A stretch of DNA of 64,000 bases from Paulownia fortunei. Taxonomy: Eukaryota > Streptophyta > Magnoliopsida > Lamiales > Paulowniaceae. This document shows, in pieces, positions 10,393-23,410 of the stretch; the first letter of the stretch is position 1, and each line of letters begins with the position of its first letter. The translations under genes were made by a program, and so were the position numbers. The DNA lies in assembly GCA_019321725.1 (NCBI GenBank), contig CM033105.1, forward strand, positions 15,265,632 to 15,329,631. The letters are read 5' to 3'. The notes below the pieces were generated by a model. It did not search any database and was not told where the DNA came from. It saw only the letters and a program-made list of their open reading frames with translations.

Positions 10393-13232
10393 TGTGATAC
10401 CCGAGCCTCTTACTACTCACATGGCCAAATATGATTCATGCATTACATGTTAATTTTATATGTTATTTGCATTTCTATTGACATTGCATAATTTATTTCA
10501 TTTTATACGACATTCTTGAATATTAAACTTAATTCTGAAGCTCTTGCACGATATTAGTTATTGAATTTCTTAATCTAAGTAGTTGATTTTATATTGAAAT
10601 GAGAAGAAAATGAGGTGGATCAATATTAGATATAGATGGGATATATAGGTTATAATTTTGGAAGTGCTAAAAGTGTTACTAGTAACCTTATACGGTTTAA
10701 TTTGATTTGATCAAGTTATTTCAAAAGTATATATTTGTAAATTAGCATACTTGGGATATTGGACATGATATAATATGATTTAAGTGTCATATTACAAGGC
10801 CCTTATGTGCATATGTTTTTAGAAATGCAAACTAGATAATTCTTTAAGAATCGGATGCGAATCGGTTTGGAGATCGAATGAACGGACATAGGAATTACCT
10901 ATGGGAATGAATGGTGATTAAGATAGGTTGCAACCAAATAAAAATAGATGAGATACACAAGATTAGGGCTGCAAGATAAGGGAGAAAATCAGATTTGCCA
11001 TTTACTTGCCACCTCATGCTTTCTTATTAAGCTTAAGCTAACACCTCAAACCCTTCGCCCTTAAGCAACGACCAGACCCTCCTTTCAGCCATTTTCATCT
11101 TCCAAACACACACCTTAAGGACTCCAAGTAATCCAAATTGATTCCAAGTTGAAATAAAAGCAAGAAAAGCAAAGAAGAAGTGATTACCATCAAGTTAGCC
11201 TCAAAATCTGCATAGGTAACACTTATCTACGGTTTTGCCTTTGGTTTTCAGATTATTATGAATGGTTTTATGGTTTATTAAGCTTTCAATATCTCTTATA
11301 AAAGTGTTAGGAAGTTTTTGGTTAGACTTTGGTGCACAAAGAAAGGGTTTTTGATCACAAACACTTAATAGGAAATACTTGTGGCAGAAACTGTCATCTT
11401 ACTTTTTTCTTGTGTTTTAGGCTTCAAAAGTGTATGGTATGTTGAATAAAACCTATAATTATTACCATTTACATGACCATATATGATTTAAGAGTATTGG
11501 AATGAAGTTTTATCAGTTGGAAATTGAAATAGAGAATGATATTGGAGAAACACTCAAACTGCCAAAATAGCAAAATCTGTTTTGGTGTGCTGTGAAGGAA
11601 ACTGAATTAAGGGAGCTAAATCCATTATTTTTGGTAATAATATGACCTGTTTATCTCCTTATATATGTTATCTAAGTATGGTGAAAATGTTGGAGTGATT
11701 GAATATACTTAAGGGTGCCAAAACCATTAATGTCATGAAGTGTGCAAAACTGTCACGGTAGGAAACAATCTGTTTCAGTATGTCGTGAAGAGAGCTGAAC
11801 TTGGGAAGCTATATCCGTGATTTTTAGCAATTCTATGATATGGTTACATTTATATATATGTTATATAAGTGTGGTAAAAATTTGGGAGTGATTGGATATG
11901 CTTAGGGATGTTAAAATTATCATGCAACTAAACTTGACAGCAAGAAAATATGAAAATGTGAATCTGCCACATTTGATCACTTAGCATGTTTCAACCTTGA
12001 TATGTTGCTATTGAGTGTTAACAATTAGGTACGTGCTATTAGAGTTATAATACTTCAATTACATGATGTTTGCATGCATTTAAGATGAGAAATTGAGGTA
12101 TTTGAGGGGCTATATTGGGTTCTAATTTGTGAAAGCTTGATTGTTAGCTTATAGCTTGGTGTTTAAGGTCTAGTATGAGATTTTGTGCTTTCAACTTGCC
12201 AAATTGGGAATGGTGCTTGATGTTGGGTAATATTACATGCTATTTTACATCTAAGGTTGGAGAGGAATACTAAACAAATTTATACTAAGCCACCAACCAA
12301 GTGAAAGGTAAGTAAAGATTCATTTGCAACTACAATGCATAGACATAGTAGATGTGTGAATTATATGTAATATCATAAATCATATGTGCATAGTAGAGGA
12401 CTCTCAATTGAGCATACATACATGGGCATTGTCATTGGCACGTGCATGCATCATATACGCGCATTGTGATAAATCTTGCATTGCACGGCATGATTGTGAG
12501 AAAGGAAAATATTTTGCTGACCACTACTAGTGCACCGAAGCATGCATGGATTTGCATGGTTTATGCATGGATTTGCAGGTTCGCATCCATGGATTTACAT
12601 GGGATTATGGCGGTATACAGAGCTCTTTTCCGGTGCATGGGATAGTAGCGTTGGTCAGGGGCCCAAGAAAGAAATAATTTTGAGAGAAATATTTTGATGC
12701 ATAAAATTGCATTATGGGCATAACATGTTGAGATGCATGACTCGATATTGTGGTTTATTCTTTGACATGTATAATCTTTACTTGCTGAGCGTTAGCTCAT
12801 ATAGTTTATGCATTGTAGGTGAGTACGACGATACCTGAAGCATCTTTTATTGGCTGGGCGGCGGTTGGAGCTCCTGCAGGCGTCTGAGAGAGTGTGTACA
12901 TGGATGACGACCTGTTGGGCTATTTTGTTAGCTTGTTATATTTTGAGTCTGTTGTATTATATTTTAGACTGGTACTATATTTCGCTTTTACAACTTTACT
13001 GTAAATAAGTATGTAAGTATTGGGTTATTGTGGGTGTTGTGCCTTTATATAAATATTGATCCTGCTATATACATGATATGTGTTAGAAAGTATTTTAAAC
13101 AGGGTTGTGCATGTAAAAAGTGATATATCTTTTCTTAAAGTGTTACAAAAAAAAATATTTCATGCATGCACACAGGTTCTATCATGTTAAATTATAATAT
13201 ATATCTAGTTGTGTAGTAATGAGGGTGTTACA
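10393..13232 (+). repeat. 5' LTR of Tekay-like element
   Basis: 2,840 bp, TGTGATACCCGAG...GGGTGTTACA. It includes three copies of an ATGGATTTGCA-type unit at 12541-12600 with several CATGCATG words. The 67-codon frame at 12442-12645 recurs in the other LTR and is not a gene. Confidence 0.95.
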
Positions 13233-13235
13233 GAG

Positions 13236-13247
13236 TGGTATCAGAGC
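13236..13247 (+). other. Primer binding site, tRNA-iMet type (Tekay-like)
   Basis: TGGTATCAGAGC, three bases after the LTR end. It is the same 12-mer that primes the copia element in this window. Confidence 0.95.
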
Positions 13248-13403
13248 CCAGGTCTTGATTCTGTAGACAGTCCATGTACATGATCTTAGAACTTGCGGAG
13301 CACAGCCACGCCAGTAAGTTTTACATTATTATATATTGCATTATATATTCTATGAATTATATTGGCCATATATTGTCAAACTTGTGTAAAACAGCACTGC
13401 AAA

Positions 13404-15800
13404 ATGGTGAGAACTCGTGGTGAGAGCAGTGGTGGTGCCAGAGCACAGAGAAATGAGACACCCACCCCGGTAAATGATCGAGATACCATGATTAACCGAT
13501 TAACAGAGTTAATTGAACGACAGTCCAAACAAATTCAGCAACTGATTCGACAAAGAGATAATGGTGAACAACCGCGGGTGGAGGTAAACCAACAGCGGGC
13601 GGACTATATATATATGGTGGGAGAACGATTTAGGAGGCTGGATCCCCCAACATTTGAGGATGCGATTGATCCTACCGCTGCAGAGGACTGGTTGAGGACC
13701 CTGGAAAACATGTTCCAGTATAGCAGGGCGCCAGTAGAGGAGAGGGTAATGTGTGCCACTTTCATGCTTCGCGGTAGTGCAGGCCATTGGTGGGACATGA
13801 TCAGCAGCATAGAGGACATTACTACCATGAGCTGGGACAGATTCAAGGAGTTATTCCGAAATAAATATTTCACAGCCCCAGTTCGCATGATAAAGATGAA
13901 TGAGTTTATACAACTGCGACAAGGAGCAATGACTATTGGGGAATATATTCGTAAATTTGAACAATTGTCCAGGTTCGCTATGCACATGGTCAGCACGGAA
14001 GCACTTAAAGTAGAGAGATTTCTGGAGGGTTTGAGGCCAGAATTATATCGGGATGTGAATATGGCGGGTACTCAAGGGGTGACATTTTCACAGGTGGCTG
14101 AGAGGGCACTAGTAGCAGAATAGGCTGAATTGAGAATCGCTCGTGCACAAGAGGTTCGACAGCAATTCAGACAGCAGGGATAGAGATGGACTGTGGGGCA
14201 AAAGAGGCCAGTTCAAATGTAGAAGCCGATCTAAATACAGAAGCCGGGATTTAAATTTCAAGGAGAACAAGGACAACAACAAGAAGGTCAAAATAAGAGG
14301 CCACGGGTTGAACAAGGAAAAGCACCAATGCCAGAAGCTGTGTGTCAGAAATGTGGTAATCGACATACTGGAGGCTGCTATATAGAAACCAGGACGTATT
14401 TTCGATGTGGAATACCGGGACATATTGCTAAATTTTGCCCAGGTAAACGGAATCAGACCATCCAAAAGAATGTACCAGCCAAGGTGTTCACCATGACCAG
14501 GGCGGATGCAGAAGCAAATCCATCGGTGGTAACAGGTACACTTTATATTTCTAGTCTTCCAACACTTGTATTATTTGATTCTGGAGCCACGCATTCATTT
14601 GCATCCACTGAGTACGTGAAGAGGCTGGGTAGAATACCAGATGTAGCAGAAATTAGTTATAGTGTAACAGTTCCCTCTAGAGATGCTAGACAAACCAATC
14701 GGATTTTGAGAGCTTGTGCTATATTTGTCGAATGTAGAGAATTACATGCTGATTTGATTGTACTGGATATAAATGATTATGATGTTATTTTGGGCATGGA
14801 TTGGTTGTCAAAGTATGGGGCTACTATCAACTGTAAGGAAAAGACGGTGACATTTTAACTTTCTGGGAAAGAGTCTTTCACATTTGCCAGCATTGTGAAG
14901 AATTTCAGATTTCCTATGATTTCAGCAGTGAAGGCACAACGATTACTCGATGATGGTTGCGAAGGGTACTTGGTGAGTGTCATGAACATTGAGGAACAAC
15001 ACCCACCAACTCTGAGTGAAATACCAGTGGTACGGGAATATACTGAAGTATTCCCAGATGATCTCCCGAGACTGCCACCAGATCGTGAAATAAAGTTTGT
15101 TATTGGCATACAACCAGGAACATCTTCAATCTCAAAAACTCCCTACAGAATGGCTCCATTGGAGTTGAAAGAATTGAAAGTACAATTACAAGACTTGTTG
15201 GACAAGGGATTTATCAGACCGAGCTTTTCACCTTGGGGAGCACCAGTTCTATTTGTACGTAAGAAGGATGGCACCATGAGACTATGCATCGATTATCGAG
15301 AGTTGAACAGGGTCACAATTAAGAATAAGTATCCGTTACCCAGAATCGATGATTTATTTGACCAGCTTCAGGGTGCCGCAATATTTTCAAAGATTGACTT
15401 ACGCTCTGGGTACCATCAATTGAAAATAAAGGAAGAGGATATCCCCAAGACGGCATTTAGTACAAGATATGGGCATTATGAATTTTTGGTGATGCCATTT
15501 GGATTGACTAACACTCCAGCAGCATTCATGGATCTGATGAATAGAGTGTTTAAAGAATTTCTGGATAAATTTGTTATTGTGTTCATAGATGACATTCTAG
15601 TTTACTCCAGAACTAAAGAAGAACATGCCGCACATTTAACACAAGTACTAGAGGTCCTGAAAGTGAAGCAGTTATACGCCAAATTCAAGAAATGCGAGTT
15701 CTGGTTGGATTGTGTGGTATTCTTGGGACATGTTATATCAGGAGCGGGAATATCAGTAGATCCAAGTAAAGTTGAAGCTATCAACAACTGGATTCTAATC
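13404..15800 (+). pseudogene. Tekay-like gag-protease-RT with five nonsense codons
   Basis: A single frame from the ATG at 13404 (MVRTRGESSGG). Capsid: 'DPTAAEDWLRTLENMF', 'FMLRGSAGHWWDM', 'FKELFRNKYF', 'EGLRPEL'. The zinc knuckle near 14400 reads YFRCGIPGHIAKFC, with the first Cys replaced by Tyr. Protease: LFDSGATHSF (about 14574). RT: '[19 protein letters not shown]', [20 protein letters not shown], '[15 protein letters not shown]', catalytic [10 protein letters not shown] (about 15580). Stops at 14121, 14181, 14220, 14232 and 14856 are TAG/TAA where Gln fits. The frame fails near 15795 by a one-base loss or two-base gain just before the end of RT. No functional polyprotein is possible. 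Confidence 0.92.
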
Positions 15801-17941
15801 CTTCAGAGGTGCGCAGTTTTCTGGGTTTAGCTGGATATTATCGAAGATTTGTGGAGGGGTTCTCCAAGATTGCAATGCCATTGACATAATTAACCAGAAA
15901 AGGGGTGATGTTTAGATGGACAGATATGTGTGAGCGAAGTTTCCAGGAGTTGAAAAAGAGACTAACTTCAGCACCTATTCTCTCAATTCCATCAGGTACG
16001 GGAGGATTCGCAATTTACAGTGACGCGTCGAAGAATGGATTAGGATGTGTACTGATGCAGAATGGCAAAGTAATTGCGTATGCCTCCAGGCAACTTAAAG
16101 AGTACGAAAAGAATTACCCCACACACGACTTGGAACTTGTTGCTGTAGTATTTGCGCTTAAAATATGGAGGCACTATTTATATGGTGAACGGTGCGAGAT
16201 CTATACTGATCACAAGAGCCTCAAATACTTCTTCACACACAAAGAGTTGAATATGCGGCAGCGAAGATGGCTAGAACTGGTAAAAGATTATGATTGTGTG
16301 ATCAATTACCACCCAGGTAAAGCCAACGTTGTAGCTGATGCATTGAGCCGAAAATCCACACAAAGTATAATGGCTATGGCTTTAATTCAGAAATCGGAAC
16401 TGAATGATTTGCAGAAAATGAATATAGAGATTTTACAGACAGGAGTAATAGAGGCAAAGTTGGCAGCCCTGATGCTTCAGCCTACGCTAATTGATAGGAT
16501 CAAACAGGGATAACGAGATGATGAATATCTCATCAATATGAGAAAATATGTTGCTGCAGGGAAGTCTACTGAATTTAAGATGACTTAGGATGATATTTTA
16601 CAATTTAGAGGGCGGTTTTGTGTGTCAAATATTGATAACATTCGGGAAGACATTTTAAAAGAGGCACATTCAACCCCTTATTCAGTACATCCAGGGGCTA
16701 CTAAGATGTATAGAGACTTGAAATTGCATTATTGGTGGCCGGGTATGAAAAAGAACATCGCCCAGCATGTGGAGCAATGTTTAACATGTCAGCAAATAAA
16801 GGCCGAACATCAAAGACCCGCAGGGACTTTACAACCTCTATTTATTCCAGAATGGAAATGGGAAAGGATTACCATGGATTTTGTAACTGGTTTGCCAAAG
16901 ACTACTAAGAGTCATGATGCTATTTGGGTTATCGTCAATAGATTGACCAAGTCTGCTCATTTCCTTCCCATATGTTCTACCTATTCCATGGATCGCTATG
17001 CCCAATTATATATTCAGGAGATTGTCAGACTTCATGGTGTGCCATTGTCTATTGTTTCTGATAGAGATTCAAGATTTTTGTCTACTTTTTGGAGGAGTTT
17101 ACACAAAGCTTTGGGAACACAATTATCATTTAGTACAGCATATCATCCTCAGACGAATGGGCAATCTGAACGAACAATACAGACGTTGGAGGATATGCTC
17201 AGAGCCTGTGTATTAGACTTCCAAGGTCAGTGGAGTAAATTCCTACCTTTGGTGGAGTTTTCGTACAACAACAGCTATCAGACTAGCATTGGAATGGCTC
17301 CCTATGAAGCATTGTATAGCAGAAAATATAGGTCTCCGATACACTGGGATGAAGTTGGTGAGAAGAAACTTTTGGGCCCAGATATGATTCGAGAGATGAC
17401 AGAAGCCGTGTTACAGATTCGACAAAGAATGCAAACTACCCAAAATCGACAGAAAAGTTATGCAGATCGACAAAGAAGAGCATTGGAGTTTGCGATAGGA
17501 GATCAGGTGTTTTTGAAAGTAGCACCAATGAAGGGCATCATGCGGTTTGGGAAGAAAGGAAAATTAAGTCCCAGATACATTGGCCCATTCTCAGTGATTG
17601 AAAGAATTGGTGATGTTTCTTACAGACTAGATCTGCCAACATCTATGTCCCAAATACACAATGTATTTCATGTGTCTATGCTGAGGAAATATATTGCTAA
17701 TCCTTCTCACATTCTGAAGAATGAACTAGTGGAATTACAGGCAGATTTGAGCTACGAAGAAAAGCCTGTACAGATTTTATTACGAGAAGTGAAGCAGCTA
17801 AGAAATAAACAGATTCCATTGGTTAAAGTGTTATGGAGAAACCAATTAGTAGAAGAGGCCACTTGGGAAAGGGAGGATGAAATGGAACTAAGTATCCTGA
17901 ACTTTTCGGTAAGTGAAATTTCGGGGACGAAATTTTTATAA
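15801..17941 (+). pseudogene. Tekay-like RT end, RNase H, integrase and chromodomain-like tail
   Basis: Continues pol in the shifted frame. [20 protein letters not shown] closes RT. RNase H carries [31 protein letters not shown] and [10 protein letters not shown]. Integrase has HPGATKMYRDLKLHYWWPGM and CLTCQQIKAEHQRPAG (zinc finger), then the catalytic Asp in ITMDFVTGLP, Asp in SIVSDRDSRF, and Glu in TNGQSERTIQTLE. GPFSVIERIGDVSYRLDLP and HNVFHVSMLRKY follow, then a chromodomain-like VKVLWRNQLVEEATWEREDE. Stops at 15887 (TAA), 16511 (TAA) and 16586 (TAG) again sit where Gln is likely. From 16622 to 17941 the frame is open for 439 codons. The native stop TAA is at 17939. Confidence 0.93.
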
Positions 17942-17952
17942 GGAGGGGAGGA
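17940..17952 (+). other. Polypurine tract (Tekay-like)
   Basis: AAGGAGGGGAGGA lies directly before the 3' LTR and overlaps the pol stop codon. Confidence 0.9.
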
Positions 17953-20785
17953 TGTGATACCCGAGCCTCTTACTACTCACATGGCCAAATATGATTTATG
18001 CATTACATGTTAATTTTATATGTTATTTGCATTTCTATTGACATTGCATAATTTATTTCATTTTATACGACATTCTTGAATATTAAACTTAATTCTGAAG
18101 CTCTTGCACGATATTAGTTATTGAATTTCTTAATCTAAGTAGTTGATTTTATATTGAAATGAGAAGAAAATGAGGTGGATCAATATTAGATATAGATGGG
18201 ATATATAGGTTATAATTTTGGAAGTGCTAAAAGTGTTACTAGTAACCTTATACGGTTTAATTTGATTTGATCAAGTTATTTCAAAAGTATATATTTGTAA
18301 ATTAGCATACTTGGGATATTGGACATGATATAATATGATTTAAGTGTCATATTACAAGGCCCTTATGTGCATATGTTTTTAGAAATGCAAACTAGATAAT
18401 TCTTTAAGAATCGGATGCGAATCGGTTTGGAGATCGAATGAACGGACATAGGAATTACCTATGGGAATGAATGGTGATTAAGATAGGTTGCAACCAAATA
18501 AAAATAGATGAGATACACAAGATTAGGGCTGCAAGATAAGGGAGAAAATCAGATTTGCCATTTACTTGCCACCTCATGCTTTCTTATTAAGCTTAAGCTA
18601 ACACCTCAAACCTTCCCCCTTAAGCAACGACCATACCCTCCTTTCAGCCATTTTCATCTTCCAAACACACACCTTAAGGTCTCCAAGTGATCCAAATTGA
18701 TTCCAAGTTGAAATAAAAGCAAGAAAAGCAAAGAAGAAGTGATTACCATCAAGTTAGCCTCAAAATCTGCATAGGTAACACTTATCTACGTTTTGCCTTT
18801 GGTTTTCAGATTATTATGAATGGTTTTATGGTTATTAAGCTTTCAATATCTCTTATAAAAGTGTTAGGAAGTTTTTGGTTAGACTTTGGTGCACAAAGAA
18901 AGGGTTTTTGATTACAAACACTTAATAGGAAATACTTGTGGCAGAAACTGTCATCTTACTTTTTTCTTGTGTTTTAGGCTTCAAAAGTGTATGGTATGTT
19001 GAATAAAACCTATAATTATTACCATTTACATGACCATATATGATTTAAGAGTATTGGAATGAAGTTTTATCAGTTGGAAATTGAAATAGAGAATGATATT
19101 GGAGAAACACTCAAACTGCCAAAATAGCAAAATCTGTTTTGGTGTGCTGTGAAGGAAACTGAATTAAGGGAGCTAAATCCATTATTTTTGGTAATAATAT
19201 GACCTTTTTCTCCTTATATATGTTATCTAAGTATGGTGAAAATGTTGGAGTGATTGAATATACTTAAGGGTGCCAAAACCATTAATGTCATGAAGTGTGC
19301 AAAACTGTCACGGTAGGAAACAATCTGTTTCAGTATGTCGTGAAGAGAGCTGAACTTGGGAAGCTATATCCGTGATTTTTAGCAATTCTATGATATGGTT
19401 ACATTTATATATATGTTATATAAGTGTGGTAAAAATTTGGGAGTGATTGGATATGCTTAGGGATGTTAAAATTATCATGCAACTAAACTTGACAGCAAGA
19501 AAATATGAAAATGTGAATCTGCCACATTTGATCACTTAGCATGTTTCAACCTTGATATGTTGCTATTGAGTGTTAACAATTAGGTACGTGCTATTAGAGT
19601 TATAATACTTCAATTACATGATGTTTGCATGCATTTAAGATGAGAAATTGAGGTATTTGAGGGGCTATATTGGGTTCTAGTTTGTGAAAGCTTGATTGTT
19701 AGCTTATAGCTTGGTGTTTAAGGTCTAGTATGAGATTTTGTGCTTTCAACTTGCCAAATTGGGAATGGTGCTTGATGTTGGGTAATATTACATGCTATTT
19801 TACATCTAAGGTTGGAGAGGAATACTAAACAAATTTATACTAAGCCACCAACCAAGTGAAAGGTAAGTAAAGATTCATTTGCAACTACAATGCATAGACA
19901 TAGTAGATGTGTGAATTATATGTAATATCATAAATCATATGTGCATAGTAGAGGACTCTCAATTGAGCATACATACATGGGCATTGTCATTGGCACGTGC
20001 ATGCATCATATACGCGCATTGTGATAAATCTTGCATTGCACGGCATGATTGTGAGAAAGGAAAATATTTTGCTGACCACTACTAGTGCACCGAAGCATGC
20101 ATGGATTTGCATGGTTTATGCATGGATTTGCAGGTTCGCATCCATGGATTTACATGGGATTATGGCGGTATACAGAGCTCTTTTCCGGTGCATGGATAGT
20201 AGCGTTGGTCAGGGGCCCAAGAAAGAAATAATTTTGAGAGAAATATTTTGATGCATAAAATTGCATTATGGGCATAACATGTTGAGATGCATGACTCGAT
20301 ATTGTGGTTTATTCTTTGACATGCATAATCTTTACTTGCTGAGCGTTAGCTCATATAGTTTATGCATTGTAGGTGAGTACGACGATACCTGAAGCATCTT
20401 TTATTGGCTGGGCGGCGGTTGGAGCTCCTGCAGGCGTCTGAGAGAGTGTGTACATGGATGATGACCTGTTGGGCTATTTTGTTAGCTTGTTAATTTTGAG
20501 TCTGTTGTATTATATTTTAGACTGGTACTATATTTCGCTTTTACAACTTTACTGTAAATAAGTATGTAAGTATTGGGTTATTGTGGGTGTTGTGCCTTTA
20601 TATAAATATTGATCCTGCTATATACATGATATGTGTTAGAAAGTATTTTAAACAGGGTTGTGCATGTAAAAAGTGATATATCTTTTCTTAAAGTGTTACA
20701 AAAAAAAAATATTCCATGCATGCACACAGGTTCTATCATGTTAAATTATAAATATATCTAGTTGTGTAGTAATTGGGGTGTTACA
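17953..20785 (+). repeat. 3' LTR of Tekay-like element
   Basis: 2,833 bp, nearly identical to the 5' LTR for long stretches (for example 18001-18600 against 10441-11040). It ends GGGGTGTTACA, followed by ATAAC. Confidence 0.95.
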
Positions 20786-20790
20786 ATAAC

Positions 20791-21056
20791 CATATAGGAT
20801 GGCTAACTAATACCTCCACTCTTCTTAGTATTAAATTCAATCTATCAATCTCCTTGGGTTGTTGCTTTTGTTTAATTTGTTAGTTTTTTGCCATTTAATT
20901 AAATCAACACTAAAATCATTAGGTCAAATATAGCATAGGTAATCCATATTTGGTAATAACACACGCGTTCTCTAGGGATATGATACTCTACTCACTTTTA
21001 ATTACTTGTTGACACCATGCACTTGAAATTTGTTATCACCTATTTTGTGGTCACCA
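20791..21056 (+). repeat. 5' LTR of element B, right part
   Basis: Resumes after the Tekay insertion (CATATAGGATGGCTAACTAA...) and aligns with the 3' LTR copy at about 27940-28202, ending GTCACCA. Confidence 0.8.
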
Positions 21057-21062
21057 AGTTTC

Positions 21063-21079
21063 TGGCACTATACCGGAAG
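21063..21079 (+). other. Degenerate tRNA-Asp-type primer site of element B
   Basis: TGGCACTATACCGGAAG, 6 bp after the LTR end. Compared with the usual TGGCGCCGTTGCCGGGGA, the differences are mostly transitions (G to A, C to T) plus a one-base loss. Its position supports the LTR boundary. Confidence 0.6.
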
Positions 21080-21250
21080 TGTGTTTTTGTGTGATATTAA
21101 TGTTAATTGTCTAGTTGTATGTAATGGCCAATTCTCTCCTACAAAGCCAATAATAAGCATCTTGCATGAATATGCATCTAATCAATGTGTATTATTAAAT
21201 TATGGCATACAAATAACATGATTGCACGAACTTGAATAATTGTTATTATA

Positions 21251-23410
21251 TGCTCTAGTTATGTTTTAACATGCAATAGTACATGAAATATGAGATCAAA
21301 CTTTTGTTTCTTGATTTAACATATTCCTTAAGTGCCTTTTTGTAGTGAAAAGTTCGGTATCTCGATTAAGAAAGATTGATGTGTTGAATGGCCATGAAAA
21401 GAATTATTCGTATTGCTCCATACTTGTTACATTCTAAAGTGATTATTTGCCTAAATTTTTGTTTTAAATATGTTACATTTGGCTAAGAACTAAAAGTATG
21501 CAAAATAGTGTAATTTGATTGGTTGGTTGACTAGGTTGCATGAAATCATTTTAAACCGCATTGCACTTGATTATAACACCAAAGCATCAATTTTTGTCAT
21601 CTCCTTAACCCATGAATGTGGCTTTTGGCATGAGAAGACACCAAGCATGATGCAACCAAACATCACCCTCCACTTACCTCTCTTTGAAAGGTCAAAGAAA
21701 TCATTTTCATCCATATTTCTTGTGGAAGCACCTAAAAAATGACCAGCCCTTGTTTTCCTAAGTTTCTTCCAAATTTCTACACTCTCATACTCACAAAAAT
21801 TGAATTCAATCCATAGGAATTCATAGAACACAAACTAGAACAAGTTCCACCTTTTTTAAGCTTGAAAACCGTTGATTTTGAAGCTTAATTCCAAGTTAAT
21901 CAAGGTATATTCCTTTTCAATGTTTCTTATGATGAATTTGTAGTATATTGGATGGTTACATGTTTTAGTATGTTTTTGTATGATTGAAAACTTAAGTAAG
22001 TTACACTTGAAGCCAAAACCAAGCTAGTTAAGCTAGTTTTTAGCAAAATTGATAGTCTTGTGAAATATGCTTAATTTACTTATTTCTATTAATCTTGTAA
22101 TGCTTATATTGTGTTTGGAAGTTCCTTTTAATGATTGAAAACAATAGCAATTAGTTTGCTTAATTGAAGGATACAATTAATTTAAGTTAGAACCGAATTT
22201 ACGTCATGTTAATTTGGATTGTGTGCATATTTTAGGGGCTGCCCTAATAATTATATTTGAATTATTAGTTATTTAATGGTTGTACTAATGTTTAATGTCT
22301 TGAATTAGTAGTAAAATATGGAGTATGCATTGTTTTTAAGGTTATGTAATTGATATGGAATTATTTACAAAAGATTGAAAAGTGTATATGAACTTTAACT
22401 AGAATAGACTAAATGATTTATAAAAAGGATATTAAATGGTACATGATTTGATTATGTTAGGCCTTTAACACATCATATCTTCCAAAGACATTGGTCTTTT
22501 CACTTGCCACAAAGTGGACTTGAGGTAAGTTGAAGCTTTCATTTGCTGTATCACAAGAATCATATAATATTTGTTCATGTTTTAATGTGATTGTTATTGT
22601 TTGTCAAATGATGTAATGTTTGATGCATTTATGGTTTATGAAGCATGACACTATTAAGAATATAATGAGGTTTTTGAAAAGGAAGTATGGTATTTGATTG
22701 ATGGTCGGGTAGACAAAGGACGCGGGAGGGACCGACGGATCCAACAAATGGTGGCAAATACTTGAGGTTGAAAAACCGGTATAGGAAAGTCACAATGAAT
22801 GAGATAGAATAATGCTAATACCTGAGATTGAAAGACCAAGTATGGAAATCCCGTATTAGTTCTCTTATTGGCTAATCATTATGAACATGTTTCGAAAACC
22901 ACGATCTATCGCTATTAGTTAGATACCACACTTCAAGGGCCCTAAAGAATGATTTATGAATGAAAGTTATTAAATAGAATAATGCATTTAATGATTTATG
23001 AGATGTGCATATATGTTATTTGTTATTGCATCAGTTTCATCTTACTGAGCCTTTAGCTCATTAGATTCATGTGATGTAGGTGGAAATGTACAAGTTTAGA
23101 GGTTGACTGAGTCTCTAGAGCGGCCGGACAGAGATTTGTTCATATGTCATGCTTCGAACTATTTTGTAGTTTATTTTGAAAACTTTGTTTTGTTTTTAAA
23201 TAAGCCGCCCTGTTATGGTTTTGTAAACAAATGTACTCAATTTTGATATATGTATATGGTGTGTTTAAAACGATTCAAGTTCTTTCTCTTATAGCTAAAA
23301 ATGAGAACTTTTATTAAAATCATAACTCTAATATTGATGAAAAATTAACATTTATTGACTTAACTGTATCAGCTTGTTTAGGCTCTGCATTTAGGTTAAG
23401 GGGTGTTACA
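21251..23410 (+). mobile_element. Probable solo LTR (Tekay-like) in the leader of element B
   Basis: 2,160 bp, TGCTCTAG...GGGGTGTTACA, flanked by TTATA (21246-21250, 23411-23415). No primer site, coding region or second LTR is inside. The end GGGGTGTTACA and the CTTACTGAGCCTTTAGCTCA segment at about 23041 parallel the Tekay-like LTR (TTGCTGAGCGTTAGCTCA at 12783). Removing it joins the primer site to the gag ATG with a leader of about 270 bp, a normal spacing. The left end rests on the 5-bp duplication and could be off. The short open frames inside are not genes. Confidence 0.68.

Larger units (their letters stand above)
10393..20785 (+). mobile_element. Complete Tekay/Del-like Ty3/gypsy element with dead coding region
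   Basis: A 10,393-bp element flanked by the 5-bp duplication ATAAC (10388-10392, 20786-20790). LTRs are 2,840 and 2,833 bp (10393-13232, 17953-20785), TGTGATAC...GTGTTACA. A tRNA-iMet primer site follows the 5' LTR and a purine tract precedes the 3' LTR. One frame runs gag-protease-RT, and after one frameshift another runs RNase H-integrase with a chromodomain-like tail. Long LTRs plus that tail point to the Tekay/Del chromovirus lineage. By eye the LTRs differ by about 12 substitutions and 8 small indels, so insertion is young. The pol nevertheless has eight stops. Confidence 0.95.

Noticed and set aside
2229..13247. tRNA-like 12-mers TGGTATCAGAGC
   Set aside because: They sit exactly behind LTRs, so they are primer sites complementary to tRNA-iMet, not tRNA genes. 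I found no cloverleaf tRNA gene in the window.
13362..13403. Earlier ATG at 13362 as gag start
   Set aside because: The family gag begins with MVRTRG-like sequence, matching the ATG at 13404. The extra 14 codons have no counterpart.
12442..20251. Open frames of 67 and 84 codons (12442-12645 and 19997-20251) with the same N-terminus
   Set aside because: They are the same stretch of the two LTRs of one element; the end differs by a one-base indel. No coding signal beyond the repeat.
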